Shown: positions 54,166 to 62,177 of the stretch, piece by piece
How the letters are laid out: every line of letters starts with the position of its first letter
Position numbering within the stretch: position 1 is the first letter of the stretch
DNA from: Mucilaginibacter defluvii
Lineage (GTDB): Bacteria; Bacteroidota; Bacteroidia; Sphingobacteriales; Sphingobacteriaceae
Assembly: GCF_039543225.1 (NCBI RefSeq)
Contig: NZ_BAABJI010000001.1
Span: 1,143,193 to 1,207,192 of the forward strand
DNA: 64,000 nt
Direction: 5' to 3'
The notes under the pieces: generated by a model
Database searches by the model: none
Told to the model about the DNA's origin: nothing
Seen by the model: the letters and a program-made list of their open reading frames with translations, nothing else
Translations under genes and position numbers: made by a program

Positions 54166-54205
54166 AGTTAGGGCATACAGATTTGTCTGGTATACCCTAA
54201 CTTTA
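54166..54205 (+). promoter_or_regulatory. Dyad overlapping a -7-like box upstream of RNA unit 1
   Basis: AGTTAGGG...ACAGA (54166-54181) and TCTGG...CCCTAACT (54186-54202) form a near-perfect dyad around TTTG. The right arm merges with TAACTTTA (54198-54205), one base from the -7 consensus. The same AAGTTAGG/CCTAACTT arms precede RNA unit 2. Confidence 0.5.
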
Positions 54206-54208
54206 GTT

Positions 54209-54395
54209 CGAAGTAATTAATTGACAACCTTGTTCGGAAGCCGCTTGCTATCCCTATAAAACTTATAGTGGGAGCGCCGAGGAACTAAGCGCTGCCTGAC
54301 GCGTTCAGGACATGTTGAAGCACCGAACATACCACTTTGTTAATTTAATTTACTTCTATACAGGCCGTTCCCCCAAGAACGGCCTGTTTTATTTT
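54209..54395 (+). ncRNA. Candidate structured RNA (unit 1)
   Basis: An AT-rich closing helix joins 54210-54227 (GAAGTAATTAATTGACAA) to 54337-54356 with two bulged bases. Inside it GTTCGG (54232-54237) pairs with CCGAAC (54323-54328). The core holds a hairpin at 54247-54275 (CTATAA/TTATAG loop end) and another at 54295-54309 (CCTGA/TCAGG). An intrinsic terminator follows: CAGGCCGTTC (54361-54370), GAACGGCCTG (54377-54386), then TTTTATTTT. No ORF fits. It does not match tmRNA, RNase P or SRP RNA landmarks that I know. Confidence 0.6.
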
Positions 54396-54408
54396 AAAGA
54401 ACATTTAA

Positions 54409-54437
54409 AAAGTTAGGAACCGAAATTCCTAACTTTA
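54409..54437 (+). promoter_or_regulatory. Perfect 11-bp dyad overlapping a -7-like box upstream of RNA unit 2
   Basis: AAAGTTAGGAA (54409-54419) pairs perfectly with TTCCTAACTTT (54426-54436) around CCGAAA. The right arm contains most of TAACTTTA (54430-54437). The dyad also has the arm core of the unit 1 dyad. It could act as an operator or as a weak terminator for unit 1. Confidence 0.5.
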
Positions 54438-54439
54438 AT

Positions 54440-54627
54440 GCGAGATAGTTAAACTGCAATCATAGTCAGATAAAACTTGCGGCTCCCCACAACTTGCGGA
54501 GAAACCACCGATGATCGAGGTGCGGTCTGGATGTATCCAGGCGGTGTTTAAAGAATCTGACCACCACAAGGTTGTTAGTTTATTACCTCTGAGCGAGCCG
54601 TCCCACAAAAACGGCTCGTTTTATTTT
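54440..54627 (+). ncRNA. Candidate structured RNA (unit 2)
   Basis: AAACTGCAATC (54451-54461) pairs with 54570-54581 with one bulge and G-U pairs. Inside it GTCAGAT (54465-54471) pairs perfectly with ATCTGAC (54555-54561). The core holds CTCC/GGAG (54483-54501), CACC/GGTG (54506-54522) and CTGGA/TCCAG (54527-54540) hairpins. The terminator is CGAGCCGT (54594-54601) with ACGGCTCG (54611-54618), then a T-rich tail ending TTTTATTTT as in unit 1. The overall plan matches unit 1, but the sequence differs. Confidence 0.6.
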
Positions 54628-54648
54628 ACCGGTGTGACTTGTGTTTTT

Positions 54649-55230
54649 TCATATATTATTACCTTTTGTTTTACGGGCACGGAGTTGATGGAGTATCTTC
54701 TTGCCGCGCGCCTGTATGGCGGCGGTACCATCGCGCATTAAAAATTCCATCTGGTTGGCCAACTCGTCAGCTATCCAATCGTATCTACTACTTAAATTCA
54801 GCAACGCCTCAGCCGCCGAAGCTTTAACGGCCACCAATACTTTAGGATCTATCAGCCAGTCAAAAAGTTTTTCAACTACCGCTTCCAGGTCAATCGCCGC
54901 TAATGTTGCTTTTATTTTTTCCGGTGATCTATGGTTGGTGAGCCTGATAATTGTATTAGCGTAATGGCGCTGGCTGCTTGGGTAACTAACCTCCGGAAAA
55001 CGTTGCATCAGGTAAGGCAGATCACTTACATGTTCTTCGGCATTAACTATGATCACATTCTCCAGCAGCCATGATGCGCGAAAAGCTATATTCTTATCGG
55101 GATGAAACGTAATATCGATCAACGCCCGTAAAGGAAATTGATGCTCCCGCATAAGCACGGTGAGCGATAGCACGCGGGCTTTACCCATGGTAGCCGATAT
55201 CTGTTTAATAAGTTCGTTTTGTGTAAGCAT
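54649..55230 (-). CDS. HEAT-repeat-like helical protein, unknown function
   Basis: A 193-residue soluble protein made of helical pairs resembling HEAT/armadillo repeats (FPLRALIDITFHPDKNIAFR, ASWLLENVIIVNAEEHVSDL, DPKVLVAVKASAAEALLNLS). The C-terminal helix is basic (GKKILHQLRARKTKG). I chose the ATG at 55230 (MLTQNELIKQ), since the upstream ATG at 55266 adds an unlikely hydrophobic segment. Such proteins usually mediate binding. It is divergent from the pirin gene. Confidence 0.75.
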   Translation of the reverse strand: MLTQNELIKQISATMGKARVLSLTVLMREHQFPLRALIDITFHPDKNIAFRASWLLENVIIVNAEEHVSDLPYLMQRFPEVSYPSSQRHYANTIIRLTNHRSPEKIKATLAAIDLEAVVEKLFDWLIDPKVLVAVKASAAEALLNLSSRYDWIADELANQMEFLMRDGTAAIQARGKKILHQLRARKTKGNNI

Positions 55231-55323
55231 GATGATGCAGGCCTTGGCCAATATTACAAAAACCAACCCAATAGCTTTTGATTAATTAGTAAATTGCATA
55301 AGCAATTTTACTGCTGCATCATT

Positions 55324-56217
55324 ATGTCAAACATCAGCCTGATAATTGAAGAACGCCCGCGCGATATTGGTAACTTTTTAGTTGGGCGTTTGCTGCCGTT
55401 TAGCAGCAAGCGGATGGTGGGGCCGTTTATCTTCATAGATCACATGGGGCCGGCCAAACTCAGCGAATACCAAAATATCGACATCGCCCCGCATCCGCAT
55501 ATCGGCCTGTCAACACTTACTTATCTGTTCGAGGGCGCTATTATGCATAAGGATGGCCTGGGCAGCGGAATGGAGATAAAACCCGGCCAGGTAAACTGGA
55601 TGACCGCCGGCAAAGGCATTGCCCATTCAGAGCGTACGCCTGAATACCTGCGCATGTCCGAAAAGCAATTGCATGGCTTACAAATTTGGGTAGCATTGCC
55701 CAAACATCTCGAACAAATGGAGCCTGAGTTTTACCATGCCGAAGCTGAAGCCCTGCCCGAATGGGAGCAGGATGATGTACGCTATAAACTAATTGCGGGC
55801 GAATTTGCAGGCAAAAAATCGCCGGTACCGGTTTATAGTCCGCTTTACTTTATGGAGTTGAAAAGCAATTGCAGGCAAAGCGTAAAAATAGGCCATGAGC
55901 TTTACGGCGAATGTGGCCTTTACATATTAGAGGGCAATATTGAAAGCGAAGGCGCCACTTATCAGCCTAAAGAATTATTGGTAGCTAAAAACAGCCGATT
56001 ATGTGAATTTACGATGGATGCAGGCACCACTATTTACTTTTTTGGCGGTGAGCCTTTTGCTGAAGAGCGTTTTATTTACTGGAATTTTGTAGCAACCAGT
56101 CGGGAACTAATTGAGCAGGCTAAGCAAAAATGGCGCAACCAGGAATTTGCCCCCGTACCCGGCGAAACCGATTTTATACCCTTGCCACCCGAGCCCAGGG
56201 AAATTAAATTTAAGTGA
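55324..56217 (+). CDS. Pirin family protein
   Basis: A 297-residue bicupin. The N-terminal cupin has the metal-binding pattern DIAPHPHIGLSTLTYLFEG and MTAGKGIAHSE. The C-terminal pirin domain includes LYGECGLYILEGNIESEG and IYFFGGEPFAEERFIYWNFV. Bacterial pirins include quercetin 2,3-dioxygenases and redox regulators; the actual substrate here is unknown. I chose the ATG at 55324 (MSNISLIIEERP), typical for the family. It converges on the amidase gene with a 2-base gap. Confidence 0.92.
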   Translation: MSNISLIIEERPRDIGNFLVGRLLPFSSKRMVGPFIFIDHMGPAKLSEYQNIDIAPHPHIGLSTLTYLFEGAIMHKDGLGSGMEIKPGQVNWMTAGKGIAHSERTPEYLRMSEKQLHGLQIWVALPKHLEQMEPEFYHAEAEALPEWEQDDVRYKLIAGEFAGKKSPVPVYSPLYFMELKSNCRQSVKIGHELYGECGLYILEGNIESEGATYQPKELLVAKNSRLCEFTMDAGTTIYFFGGEPFAEERFIYWNFVATSRELIEQAKQKWRNQEFAPVPGETDFIPLPPEPREIKFK

Positions 56218-56219
56218 TG

Positions 56220-57203
56220 TTACTTGATATCCAAAAACTGGTTGCTTACCCATTTGTTGTCCATGCCAATGCGGCTCCAGTTATTTTTTTGCTCGGCGAT
56301 GAATAGTTCCTGCCCTTTGATATAGGCGCCTACCTTTTCAAACGATGTACCCGGCCCGGTGCGCACATTAAGCGTATTGGCCGAAACCGTGGCATGTTTT
56401 ACATCGGTAGTATATTTTGCGGCTACCCAGTGCTGCTGGCTTCCGGATATGCGGTACCAGCCGTTCTTATCTTCATAAACCCGTAACACCGCACCCAGCG
56501 TGGCTGCTGCCCTGTCGGTGACTTTGAGGCTTGCCGCATCCGGCTTGGTACGTATGTTAAGCGAGCTTACCGTAACCATAGCGTATTTAATAACCTGCCC
56601 GGTTATTTGTGGCGTAGGTTGCGTAAGTACCGATACCAGCGGCAAAAAATTATTTTCGCAGTCGCTTACCTTGTTGCCGCCAAAAAAGGCTGTGCCCGGA
56701 CAGCTTTTATTGTTTTTAGCGCCGTTGTTACGTACGCCGCTTGTAAGGTCAAACCAGTGGTGATAAACAATGGCATTGGTATTTACCGGCAGGCTAAAGC
56801 GGGTGCAAAGCTTGGCAGTTATGCGCACTATGGTATCGCGCTGTTCCACGGTCATGTTATCCTTACCGGTATCAAAGTTACCCAGGTTTTCAATGCAGAT
56901 GGCGTTGGCGTTTTGGCCGGTAATGCAGGCCGGTGAGCGCTCAAGCGACCGGCCCGTAAGTATCGTCCCATCCGGAAAGGTGGTAAAATGCTGCCCTATT
57001 GCTGCCCAGCCGTTATGGTTAATGTGGTAATCCTGCATACCTTTTTGCAACTCAAAGTGGTTATTGCCCTTAAACAGCGAGTACGGAGGGCTGTAGGTAT
57101 GGTGTTGTTGAATAGTGAGCACAGTGCGTGCTACTTTAAGCGAGTCTATCCAGGTTTCAAATTCCTGAACGGTCATTTTCGTGAATCCGAATTTTGAAGT
57201 CAT
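56220..57203 (-). CDS. N-acetylmuramoyl-L-alanine amidase with two SH3 domains
   Basis: A 327-residue protein. An N-terminal Amidase_2/PGRP domain (about 20-190) has zinc-ligand candidates in TIQQHHTYSP, NAIVYHHWFDLTSG and KSCPGTAFFGG. Two bacterial SH3 domains follow (about 205-265, SLNIRTKPDAASLKVTDRAA, and 270-327, TLNVRTGPGTSFEKVGAYIK). No signal peptide is evident, so export or phage/lysis-type release is unclear. The layout recalls phage-like and peptidoglycan-recycling amidases. It cleaves the amide between muramic acid and L-Ala, if active. Confidence 0.87.
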   Translation of the reverse strand: MTSKFGFTKMTVQEFETWIDSLKVARTVLTIQQHHTYSPPYSLFKGNNHFELQKGMQDYHINHNGWAAIGQHFTTFPDGTILTGRSLERSPACITGQNANAICIENLGNFDTGKDNMTVEQRDTIVRITAKLCTRFSLPVNTNAIVYHHWFDLTSGVRNNGAKNNKSCPGTAFFGGNKVSDCENNFLPLVSVLTQPTPQITGQVIKYAMVTVSSLNIRTKPDAASLKVTDRAAATLGAVLRVYEDKNGWYRISGSQQHWVAAKYTTDVKHATVSANTLNVRTGPGTSFEKVGAYIKGQELFIAEQKNNWSRIGMDNKWVSNQFLDIK

Positions 57204-57360
57204 AATTAATTGATGTGAGATTTAAGTAATAAAGCAGGGCAGGCCCTGCAATAATTGTTATAAAGTTTGGGTTAGTTTTTAGTGGGATCGGGCTTTAGGC
57301 TACCCGAAAAAGTATATGCTAATATAGCGAAATAAAACGACAATCAGGCGAGTAAAATAG

Positions 57361-57379
57361 CGGTAGCGTTACCGTTTTT
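57361..57379 (+). terminator. Terminator-like hairpin in a gene-free gap
   Basis: CGGTA (57361-57365) pairs with TACCG (57370-57374) around GCGT, followed by five T. No plus-strand gene ends nearby. The 283-base gap 57204-57486 otherwise holds only AT-rich sequence that should include the divergent promoters. Confidence 0.35.
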
Positions 57380-57486
57380 ACACGGTTGGTTGTTAATGCT
57401 GATTAACAAAATATTAATAATCAGGCTTATTTAGATTAACAATGCGGTAATAGTTTTGGCGCTTATATATCAACTTAAAAAACTGT

Positions 57487-59046
57487 ATGAAGTATCCTTT
57501 ACTATTTATCTCATTACTGGCCATTGGTTTTGCAAGCTGTTCAAAAGAAGACACAGCACCCGAAACCGAAAAGCCCGAAGAAGAATTCTTTGTGAATGAA
57601 GACGCGGCTACATTTGCCGAAATTGGGTCAATTGATATCGGCGAGACCGGGGCAGCCGAAATTTCGGCATTCGATGCGCAAACCAAACGTTTGTTCGTGG
57701 TAAATAACGATGAAAAGAATGGCGCTGTAAATCGTATTGATGTACTTGATTTCAGTGATCCTAAAAACATGAAATTGATACACTCTATTAGCATGCAGCC
57801 TTATGGCGGCGCTGTTAACAGTGTTGCGGTTTTTGACGGCAAGCTTGCTGCGGCTATCGAATCAACCGATAAACAGGCTAACGGTAAGGTTGCTGTGTTT
57901 AAAACCAGCGATTATGCCGAGATCAAATCTGTTACCGTAGGTGCACTGCCGGATATGATCACTTTTTCTCCGGATGGAAAATTCATACTTACCGCCAACG
58001 AGGGCGAACCTAACGCTGCTTATACAAATGATCCGGAAGGTTCCATATCTATTATCACAGTTGATAACAACTACGCGGTGACGACTGTAAACTTTTCAGC
58101 TTTCGCAAGTAAGCAGGCTGAACTGGTAGCCAAGGGTTTCCGTGTATTTGGCCCGAGCAACAGCTTTGTAAAAGATATTGAGCCGGAATACATCACTGTG
58201 TCTGAGGATTCAAAAACAGCCTGGGTAACCTTGCAGGAAAACAACGGCATCGCCAAGATCAATCTTACCACTAAAACTATCACCGATATTTTTCCGCTTG
58301 GATTTAAAGATTACACCGCCGACGGTAACGAAATCAACGTAACCGATAAAGATGGCGGCAGTACGGTTTTAGCTAAATGGAATGTAAAAGGTGTTTACAT
58401 GCCTGATGCAATTGCATTGGTAGAATCAAACGGAACGCCATACTTATTCACTGCTAACGAAGGCGACGCCCGTGAGTATACCGCTTTTGTTGAAGGTGAG
58501 CGTATCGGTAAATTAACGCTTGATCCGGCTGCTTTCCCTAACGCTGCTGATTTGCAAAAAGAAGCGCAGTTAGGCCGTTTAAACGTCACTAAAACCCTTG
58601 GCGATGCTAATGGTGATGGTAAGTATGAAGCGCTGTATTCATTTGGCGCACGCTCATTCAGCGTATGGAACGGTAACACGGGCGCCCAGGTGTTTGACAG
58701 CAAGAACGAACTTGATGTTAAATCAATTGCCGCCAATGTGTATGACGATGGCCGCAGTGATGATAAATCAGTAGAGCCGGAAGGTATCACCGTAGGGAAA
58801 GTAGGCAATAAAAAAGTAGCTTTTGTAGGTATGGAACGTGCCGACGCAGTGGCCGTTTATGATGTTACCGACCCGAGCAAGCCCTCTTTCCTGCAATTAT
58901 TTAAATGCGGCGACGCGCCGGAAGGCGTATTGTTTATCCCTGCCAAAAACAGCCCAACCAAAAAGAGCTTGTTAGTAGTTAGCAGCGAGAACGATGGCGT
59001 AGTTAAGGTATACACGCCAATACAATTTAATAACCCTCAACCTTAA
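57487..59046 (+). CDS. Choice-of-anchor I family lipoprotein (beta-propeller-like)
   Basis: A 519-residue exported protein. The signal ends in IGFASCSKEDTAPETEK, a clear lipobox with an acidic tether. The rest is a beta-propeller-like repeat protein of the choice-of-anchor I type, often mislabelled alkaline phosphatase: RLFVVNNDEKNGAVNRIDVL, MITFSPDGKFILTANEGEPN, PYLFTANEGDAREYTAFVEG and ILFIPAKNSP-like C-terminal segments. Presumably surface- or periplasm-exposed; function unknown. Terminator directly after. Confidence 0.85.
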   Translation: MKYPLLFISLLAIGFASCSKEDTAPETEKPEEEFFVNEDAATFAEIGSIDIGETGAAEISAFDAQTKRLFVVNNDEKNGAVNRIDVLDFSDPKNMKLIHSISMQPYGGAVNSVAVFDGKLAAAIESTDKQANGKVAVFKTSDYAEIKSVTVGALPDMITFSPDGKFILTANEGEPNAAYTNDPEGSISIITVDNNYAVTTVNFSAFASKQAELVAKGFRVFGPSNSFVKDIEPEYITVSEDSKTAWVTLQENNGIAKINLTTKTITDIFPLGFKDYTADGNEINVTDKDGGSTVLAKWNVKGVYMPDAIALVESNGTPYLFTANEGDAREYTAFVEGERIGKLTLDPAAFPNAADLQKEAQLGRLNVTKTLGDANGDGKYEALYSFGARSFSVWNGNTGAQVFDSKNELDVKSIAANVYDDGRSDDKSVEPEGITVGKVGNKKVAFVGMERADAVAVYDVTDPSKPSFLQLFKCGDAPEGVLFIPAKNSPTKKSLLVVSSENDGVVKVYTPIQFNNPQP

Positions 59047-59054
59047 TACAATAA

Positions 59055-59084
59055 AAATGCCCGCGTTACAGCGGGCATTTTGTT
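59055..59084. terminator. Intrinsic terminator after the choice-of-anchor gene
   Basis: AAATGCCCGC (59055-59064) pairs with GCGGGCATTT (59071-59080) around GTTACA, followed by T-rich sequence. It can serve the convergent AraC gene as well. Confidence 0.9.
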
Positions 59085-59095
59085 TATCCGGAATG

Positions 59096-59965
59096 TTAGT
59101 TACGCACAAAGGTTTTTTGGTAACCCAGCGGACTTTTGCCCGTTATCTGCTTAAAATATTTATGAAAGCTGGCAAAATTGTAAAAGCCGCTTTCGTAGCA
59201 TATTTCTTTAACGTTCAGTTGATTATCAATAAGCAGTTTGCAGGCATGGCCAACCCGTATCTCATTAATAAACTGTGAGTAAGTTTTATGGCTGCGCGAT
59301 TTAAAGAACCGGCAAAACGAGTTTGGGCTAACGTTGGCAATAGCCGCAATCTCTTCCAGTTTGATTTTGTTTTTAAAGTTGGCTATGGTATAGTTGTATA
59401 TGGCGTTTATACGGTCCTTCTCCGCTTCCTGAAAGTTGTAATGAAAACCCATTGATGCTAACGCCTGTTTTTGCGGATGGGCGCCAAGTGCCATTAAAAT
59501 ATCCATCAGCAGCATAATTTTGGATGGCCCACCGGTGCAAACAATACGTTCCATTATATTACCGGTCTCGGTATTTGTAATACTGTCCCTTACTCTAATA
59601 CCTCGTTTCGCCTGCTCAAGTGTATCTTTGATAACTTTATTTTCAGGTAGATTTAAAAACACATCGCCCCAAAAGTTCTCGTTAAAATGTATCACGATAA
59701 CGTCTACACGGCTTGCATCCTCAGCAAAATATTCATCATCATATTTCCAGAAATGGGGTAGGTTGCCGCCAACGAGCACAATATCGCCGGTTTTAAAATG
59801 TTCAATACTATCGCCGATAAATTGCGTACCGCCGCCGTTCTTAAAGTAGATCAGTTCGGCTTCCGGGTGATAATGCCAGTGGCTGTTAATGTCGGGCTCC
59901 GTATCGCGCCTGGCGCTAAAGGATTGAACAATATTGGTTGATACTTTTAGTAGTTGGGGTTTCAT
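59096..59965 (-). CDS. AraC-family transcriptional regulator
   Basis: A 289-residue regulator. An N-terminal cupin ligand domain (HWHYHPEAELIYFKNGGGTQ, TGDIVLVGGNLPHFW) precedes the two-HTH AraC domain. The DNA-binding part reads KLEEIAAIANVSPNSFCRFF and NVKEICYESGFYNFASFHKY. It is divergent from the mutarotase-led sugar operon, with 197 bases between them, and is the obvious candidate to control it in response to a sugar. Confidence 0.93.
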   Translation of the reverse strand: MKPQLLKVSTNIVQSFSARRDTEPDINSHWHYHPEAELIYFKNGGGTQFIGDSIEHFKTGDIVLVGGNLPHFWKYDDEYFAEDASRVDVIVIHFNENFWGDVFLNLPENKVIKDTLEQAKRGIRVRDSITNTETGNIMERIVCTGGPSKIMLLMDILMALGAHPQKQALASMGFHYNFQEAEKDRINAIYNYTIANFKNKIKLEEIAAIANVSPNSFCRFFKSRSHKTYSQFINEIRVGHACKLLIDNQLNVKEICYESGFYNFASFHKYFKQITGKSPLGYQKTFVRN

Positions 59966-60162
59966 TACGGTATCATGGGTTTATAATAACGTGAAATAAG
60001 CTTAAAATACCTATTAAACAAAAATTAAACCTCGTTTAGTACAATATCGCTTAATAGTACGACAAAAAACAATAATTTTTAATTTACCTGTTTATCTTTA
60101 TTTGTAACATTACTTTTATAAAACCGCCCCGTTATCAGGGGGCTGCTAATCATAATCAACGC

Positions 60163-60495
60163 GTGAAAAAATATTGCCTTACTATTGATCTGTATAACGA
60201 TCCGGGTTTGATTGCCGCTTATGAAGACTGGCACAAAAAAGTTTGGCCCGAAGTATTGCAGAGTATTACCGACAGCGGAATACTTAACATGGAGATATAC
60301 CGCTTTGCGGACAGACTGTTCATGATAGTTGAAGCAGATGATACCTTTACCTTCGAGGCTAAGGCACAGGCTGATGCCACGAATGCCAAGGTACAGGAAT
60401 GGGAAACGCTGATGTGGCAATTTCAGAAGCCTATGCCACAGGCAAAATCCGGTGAAAAATGGATGCTGATGGATAAGATATTTGAATTGAAGTAA
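60163..60495 (+). CDS. L-rhamnose/L-fucose-type mutarotase
   Basis: A 110-residue protein of the RhaM/DUF718 family that interconverts anomers of 6-deoxyhexoses (GLIAAYEDWHKKVWPEVLQS, MEIYRFADRLFMIVEADDTF, ETLMWQFQKPMPQAKSGEKW). The start is a GTG at 60163. It heads the sugar operon and is followed after 8 bases by the dehydratase gene. The family contains both L-rhamnose and L-fucose enzymes, so the sugar is not fixed by the sequence. Confidence 0.9.
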   Translation: MKKYCLTIDLYNDPGLIAAYEDWHKKVWPEVLQSITDSGILNMEIYRFADRLFMIVEADDTFTFEAKAQADATNAKVQEWETLMWQFQKPMPQAKSGEKWMLMDKIFELK

Positions 60496-60503
60496 GAACA
60501 CCA

Positions 60504-62168
60504 ATGCCTGATAGTAACAACACAACCTATATACAAATACACCCCGCTGATAATGTATTGGTGGCGCTCACCAACTTAGCAGCAGGTACACCTATACAGT
60601 TTAACGGCGAGCGCTTTTTGCTTGCTACCGATGTTGCCGCCAAGCATAAATTCACCATAAGTGACTTAAATGCAGGCAACGATATATTTATGTATGGCGT
60701 GTTAGTGGGCAAGGCTAACCAGCCCATACCGCAGGGCTCTGCAATTACGGTTGATAACGTAGTGCATGCCTCGGGTGAATACCACCTGGGCAACCGTAAA
60801 ACAGACTGGCATAAACCTGATGTATCGGCGTTTGAGGGGCGTACCTTTATGGGCTATCACAGGGCAGATGGTTCGGTGGGAACCTGCAATTATTGGCTGG
60901 TCATTCCGCTGGTGTTTTGCGAGAACCGCAATATCAATGTATTAAAGGATGCGCTGACCGAAAAGCTGGGCTTCACCAAACCGCGTGGTTATACCAACGA
61001 GGTTGACAAACTGGTTGATATGTACCGTACCGGCCAGTCGGTTGAGGAGATATTGCAAGCCGACCTGGAGTTAACACCGGAGAGCAAAACCGCGCAAAAG
61101 ATTTTCCCTAATATTGATGGTATAAAATTCATCAACCATGATATGGGCTGCGGCGGCACGCGTATTGATTCGGATGCGCTTTGCGGGCTGCTTGCCGGTT
61201 ACATAACCCACCCTAACGTGGCCGGTGCAACGGTGTTGAGCTTAGGTTGCCAGCACGCGCAGGCGAGTATACTACGCAGCGAGATAGAAAAACGCGACGC
61301 TAATTTTAGCAAGCCATTTTATATTTTAGAGCAGCAGCAATTGGGTACCGAGAGCACTTTATTGCAGCAAGCCTTAAAGCAAACTTTTGCCGGGCTGATA
61401 GAAGCCAATAAAGTTGAAAGGCAACCTGCACCACTATCAAAACTTTGTGTGGGTTTGGAGTGCGGCGGCTCAGATGGTTTTTCAGGTATATCAGCCAATC
61501 CTACGCTCGGCTATTTGTCGGATATTTTAGTGAGCCTGGGCGGCAGCGTTATCCTGGCTGAATTTCCGGAACTATGCGGCGTAGAGCAGGAACTGAGCGA
61601 CCGCTGTATTGACGTGCCAACTGCCGAAAAATTTATGCACCTGATGCGTACGTACAACGCCCGCGCCGAGGCTGATGGTTCAGGCTTTTATGCTAACCCG
61701 TCACCCGGTAATATAAAGGATGGATTGATCACCGATGCCATTAAATCAGCAGGGGCGGCCAAAAAAGGCGGTACATCCCCTGTAACAGCTGTGCTGGATT
61801 ATCCCGAAAAAGTAACCAAACCCGGCCTTAATTTATTATGTACGCCCGGTAGCGATGTGGAAAGCACTACGGCAGAGGTGGCATCAGGAGCTAATATCGT
61901 GTTGTTTACTACGGGTTTAGGCACACCAACAGGTAACCCGGTAGCGCCGGTTATCAAGGTGGCCACCAATACAGCCTTATATAAACGCATGCCCGATATT
62001 ATTGACATCAACTGCGGTACCATCATCGAAGGGGAAGAAACCATAGCGCAGGCTGCCGAGCGTATGCTAAATTACGTGATAGAGGTAGCCAGCGGCAACA
62101 TCACGCCGAAGGCAGTTAAATTAGGTCAAGACGATTTTATTCCATGGAAAAGAGGGATATCATTATAA
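60504..62168 (+). CDS. Altronate dehydratase (UxaA) family sugar-acid dehydratase
   Basis: A 554-residue fusion of an N-terminal SAF/UxaA-N domain (about 10-90, NVLVALTNLAAGTPIQFNGE) and the UxaA C-terminal dehydratase domain. The latter shows DGSVGTCNYWLVIPLVFCEN, HDMGCGGTRIDSDALCGLLA, VLSLGCQHAQASIL and GLECGGSDGFSGISANPTLG. Conserved Cys residues suggest a metal site. In this context it is likely to dehydrate L-fuconate or a related aldonate to a 2-keto-3-deoxy acid. It lies 9 bases before the SDR gene. Confidence 0.9.
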   Translation: MPDSNNTTYIQIHPADNVLVALTNLAAGTPIQFNGERFLLATDVAAKHKFTISDLNAGNDIFMYGVLVGKANQPIPQGSAITVDNVVHASGEYHLGNRKTDWHKPDVSAFEGRTFMGYHRADGSVGTCNYWLVIPLVFCENRNINVLKDALTEKLGFTKPRGYTNEVDKLVDMYRTGQSVEEILQADLELTPESKTAQKIFPNIDGIKFINHDMGCGGTRIDSDALCGLLAGYITHPNVAGATVLSLGCQHAQASILRSEIEKRDANFSKPFYILEQQQLGTESTLLQQALKQTFAGLIEANKVERQPAPLSKLCVGLECGGSDGFSGISANPTLGYLSDILVSLGGSVILAEFPELCGVEQELSDRCIDVPTAEKFMHLMRTYNARAEADGSGFYANPSPGNIKDGLITDAIKSAGAAKKGGTSPVTAVLDYPEKVTKPGLNLLCTPGSDVESTTAEVASGANIVLFTTGLGTPTGNPVAPVIKVATNTALYKRMPDIIDINCGTIIEGEETIAQAAERMLNYVIEVASGNITPKAVKLGQDDFIPWKRGISL

Positions 62169-62177
62169 TTATAAACC

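Noticed and set aside
52530..54210. Search for terminal inverted repeats and target duplication of the IS1595 element
   Set aside because: No matching ends were found. The dyad at 54166-54202 resembles an IS tip (GGGTATACCAG on one strand), but no partner copy exists on the other side.
54209..54627. tmRNA, RNase P, SRP RNA or retron RNA as identity for units 1 and 2
   Set aside because: None of the landmark sequences I know (tRNA-like CCA end, RNase P core, SRP tetraloop region) is present, and no reverse transcriptase lies nearby.
54511..54741. Plus-strand ORF of 76 codons over RNA unit 2
   Set aside because: It covers the hairpins and terminator of unit 2 and the 3' end of the HEAT-like gene. 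The translation looks random, with no recognisable motif.
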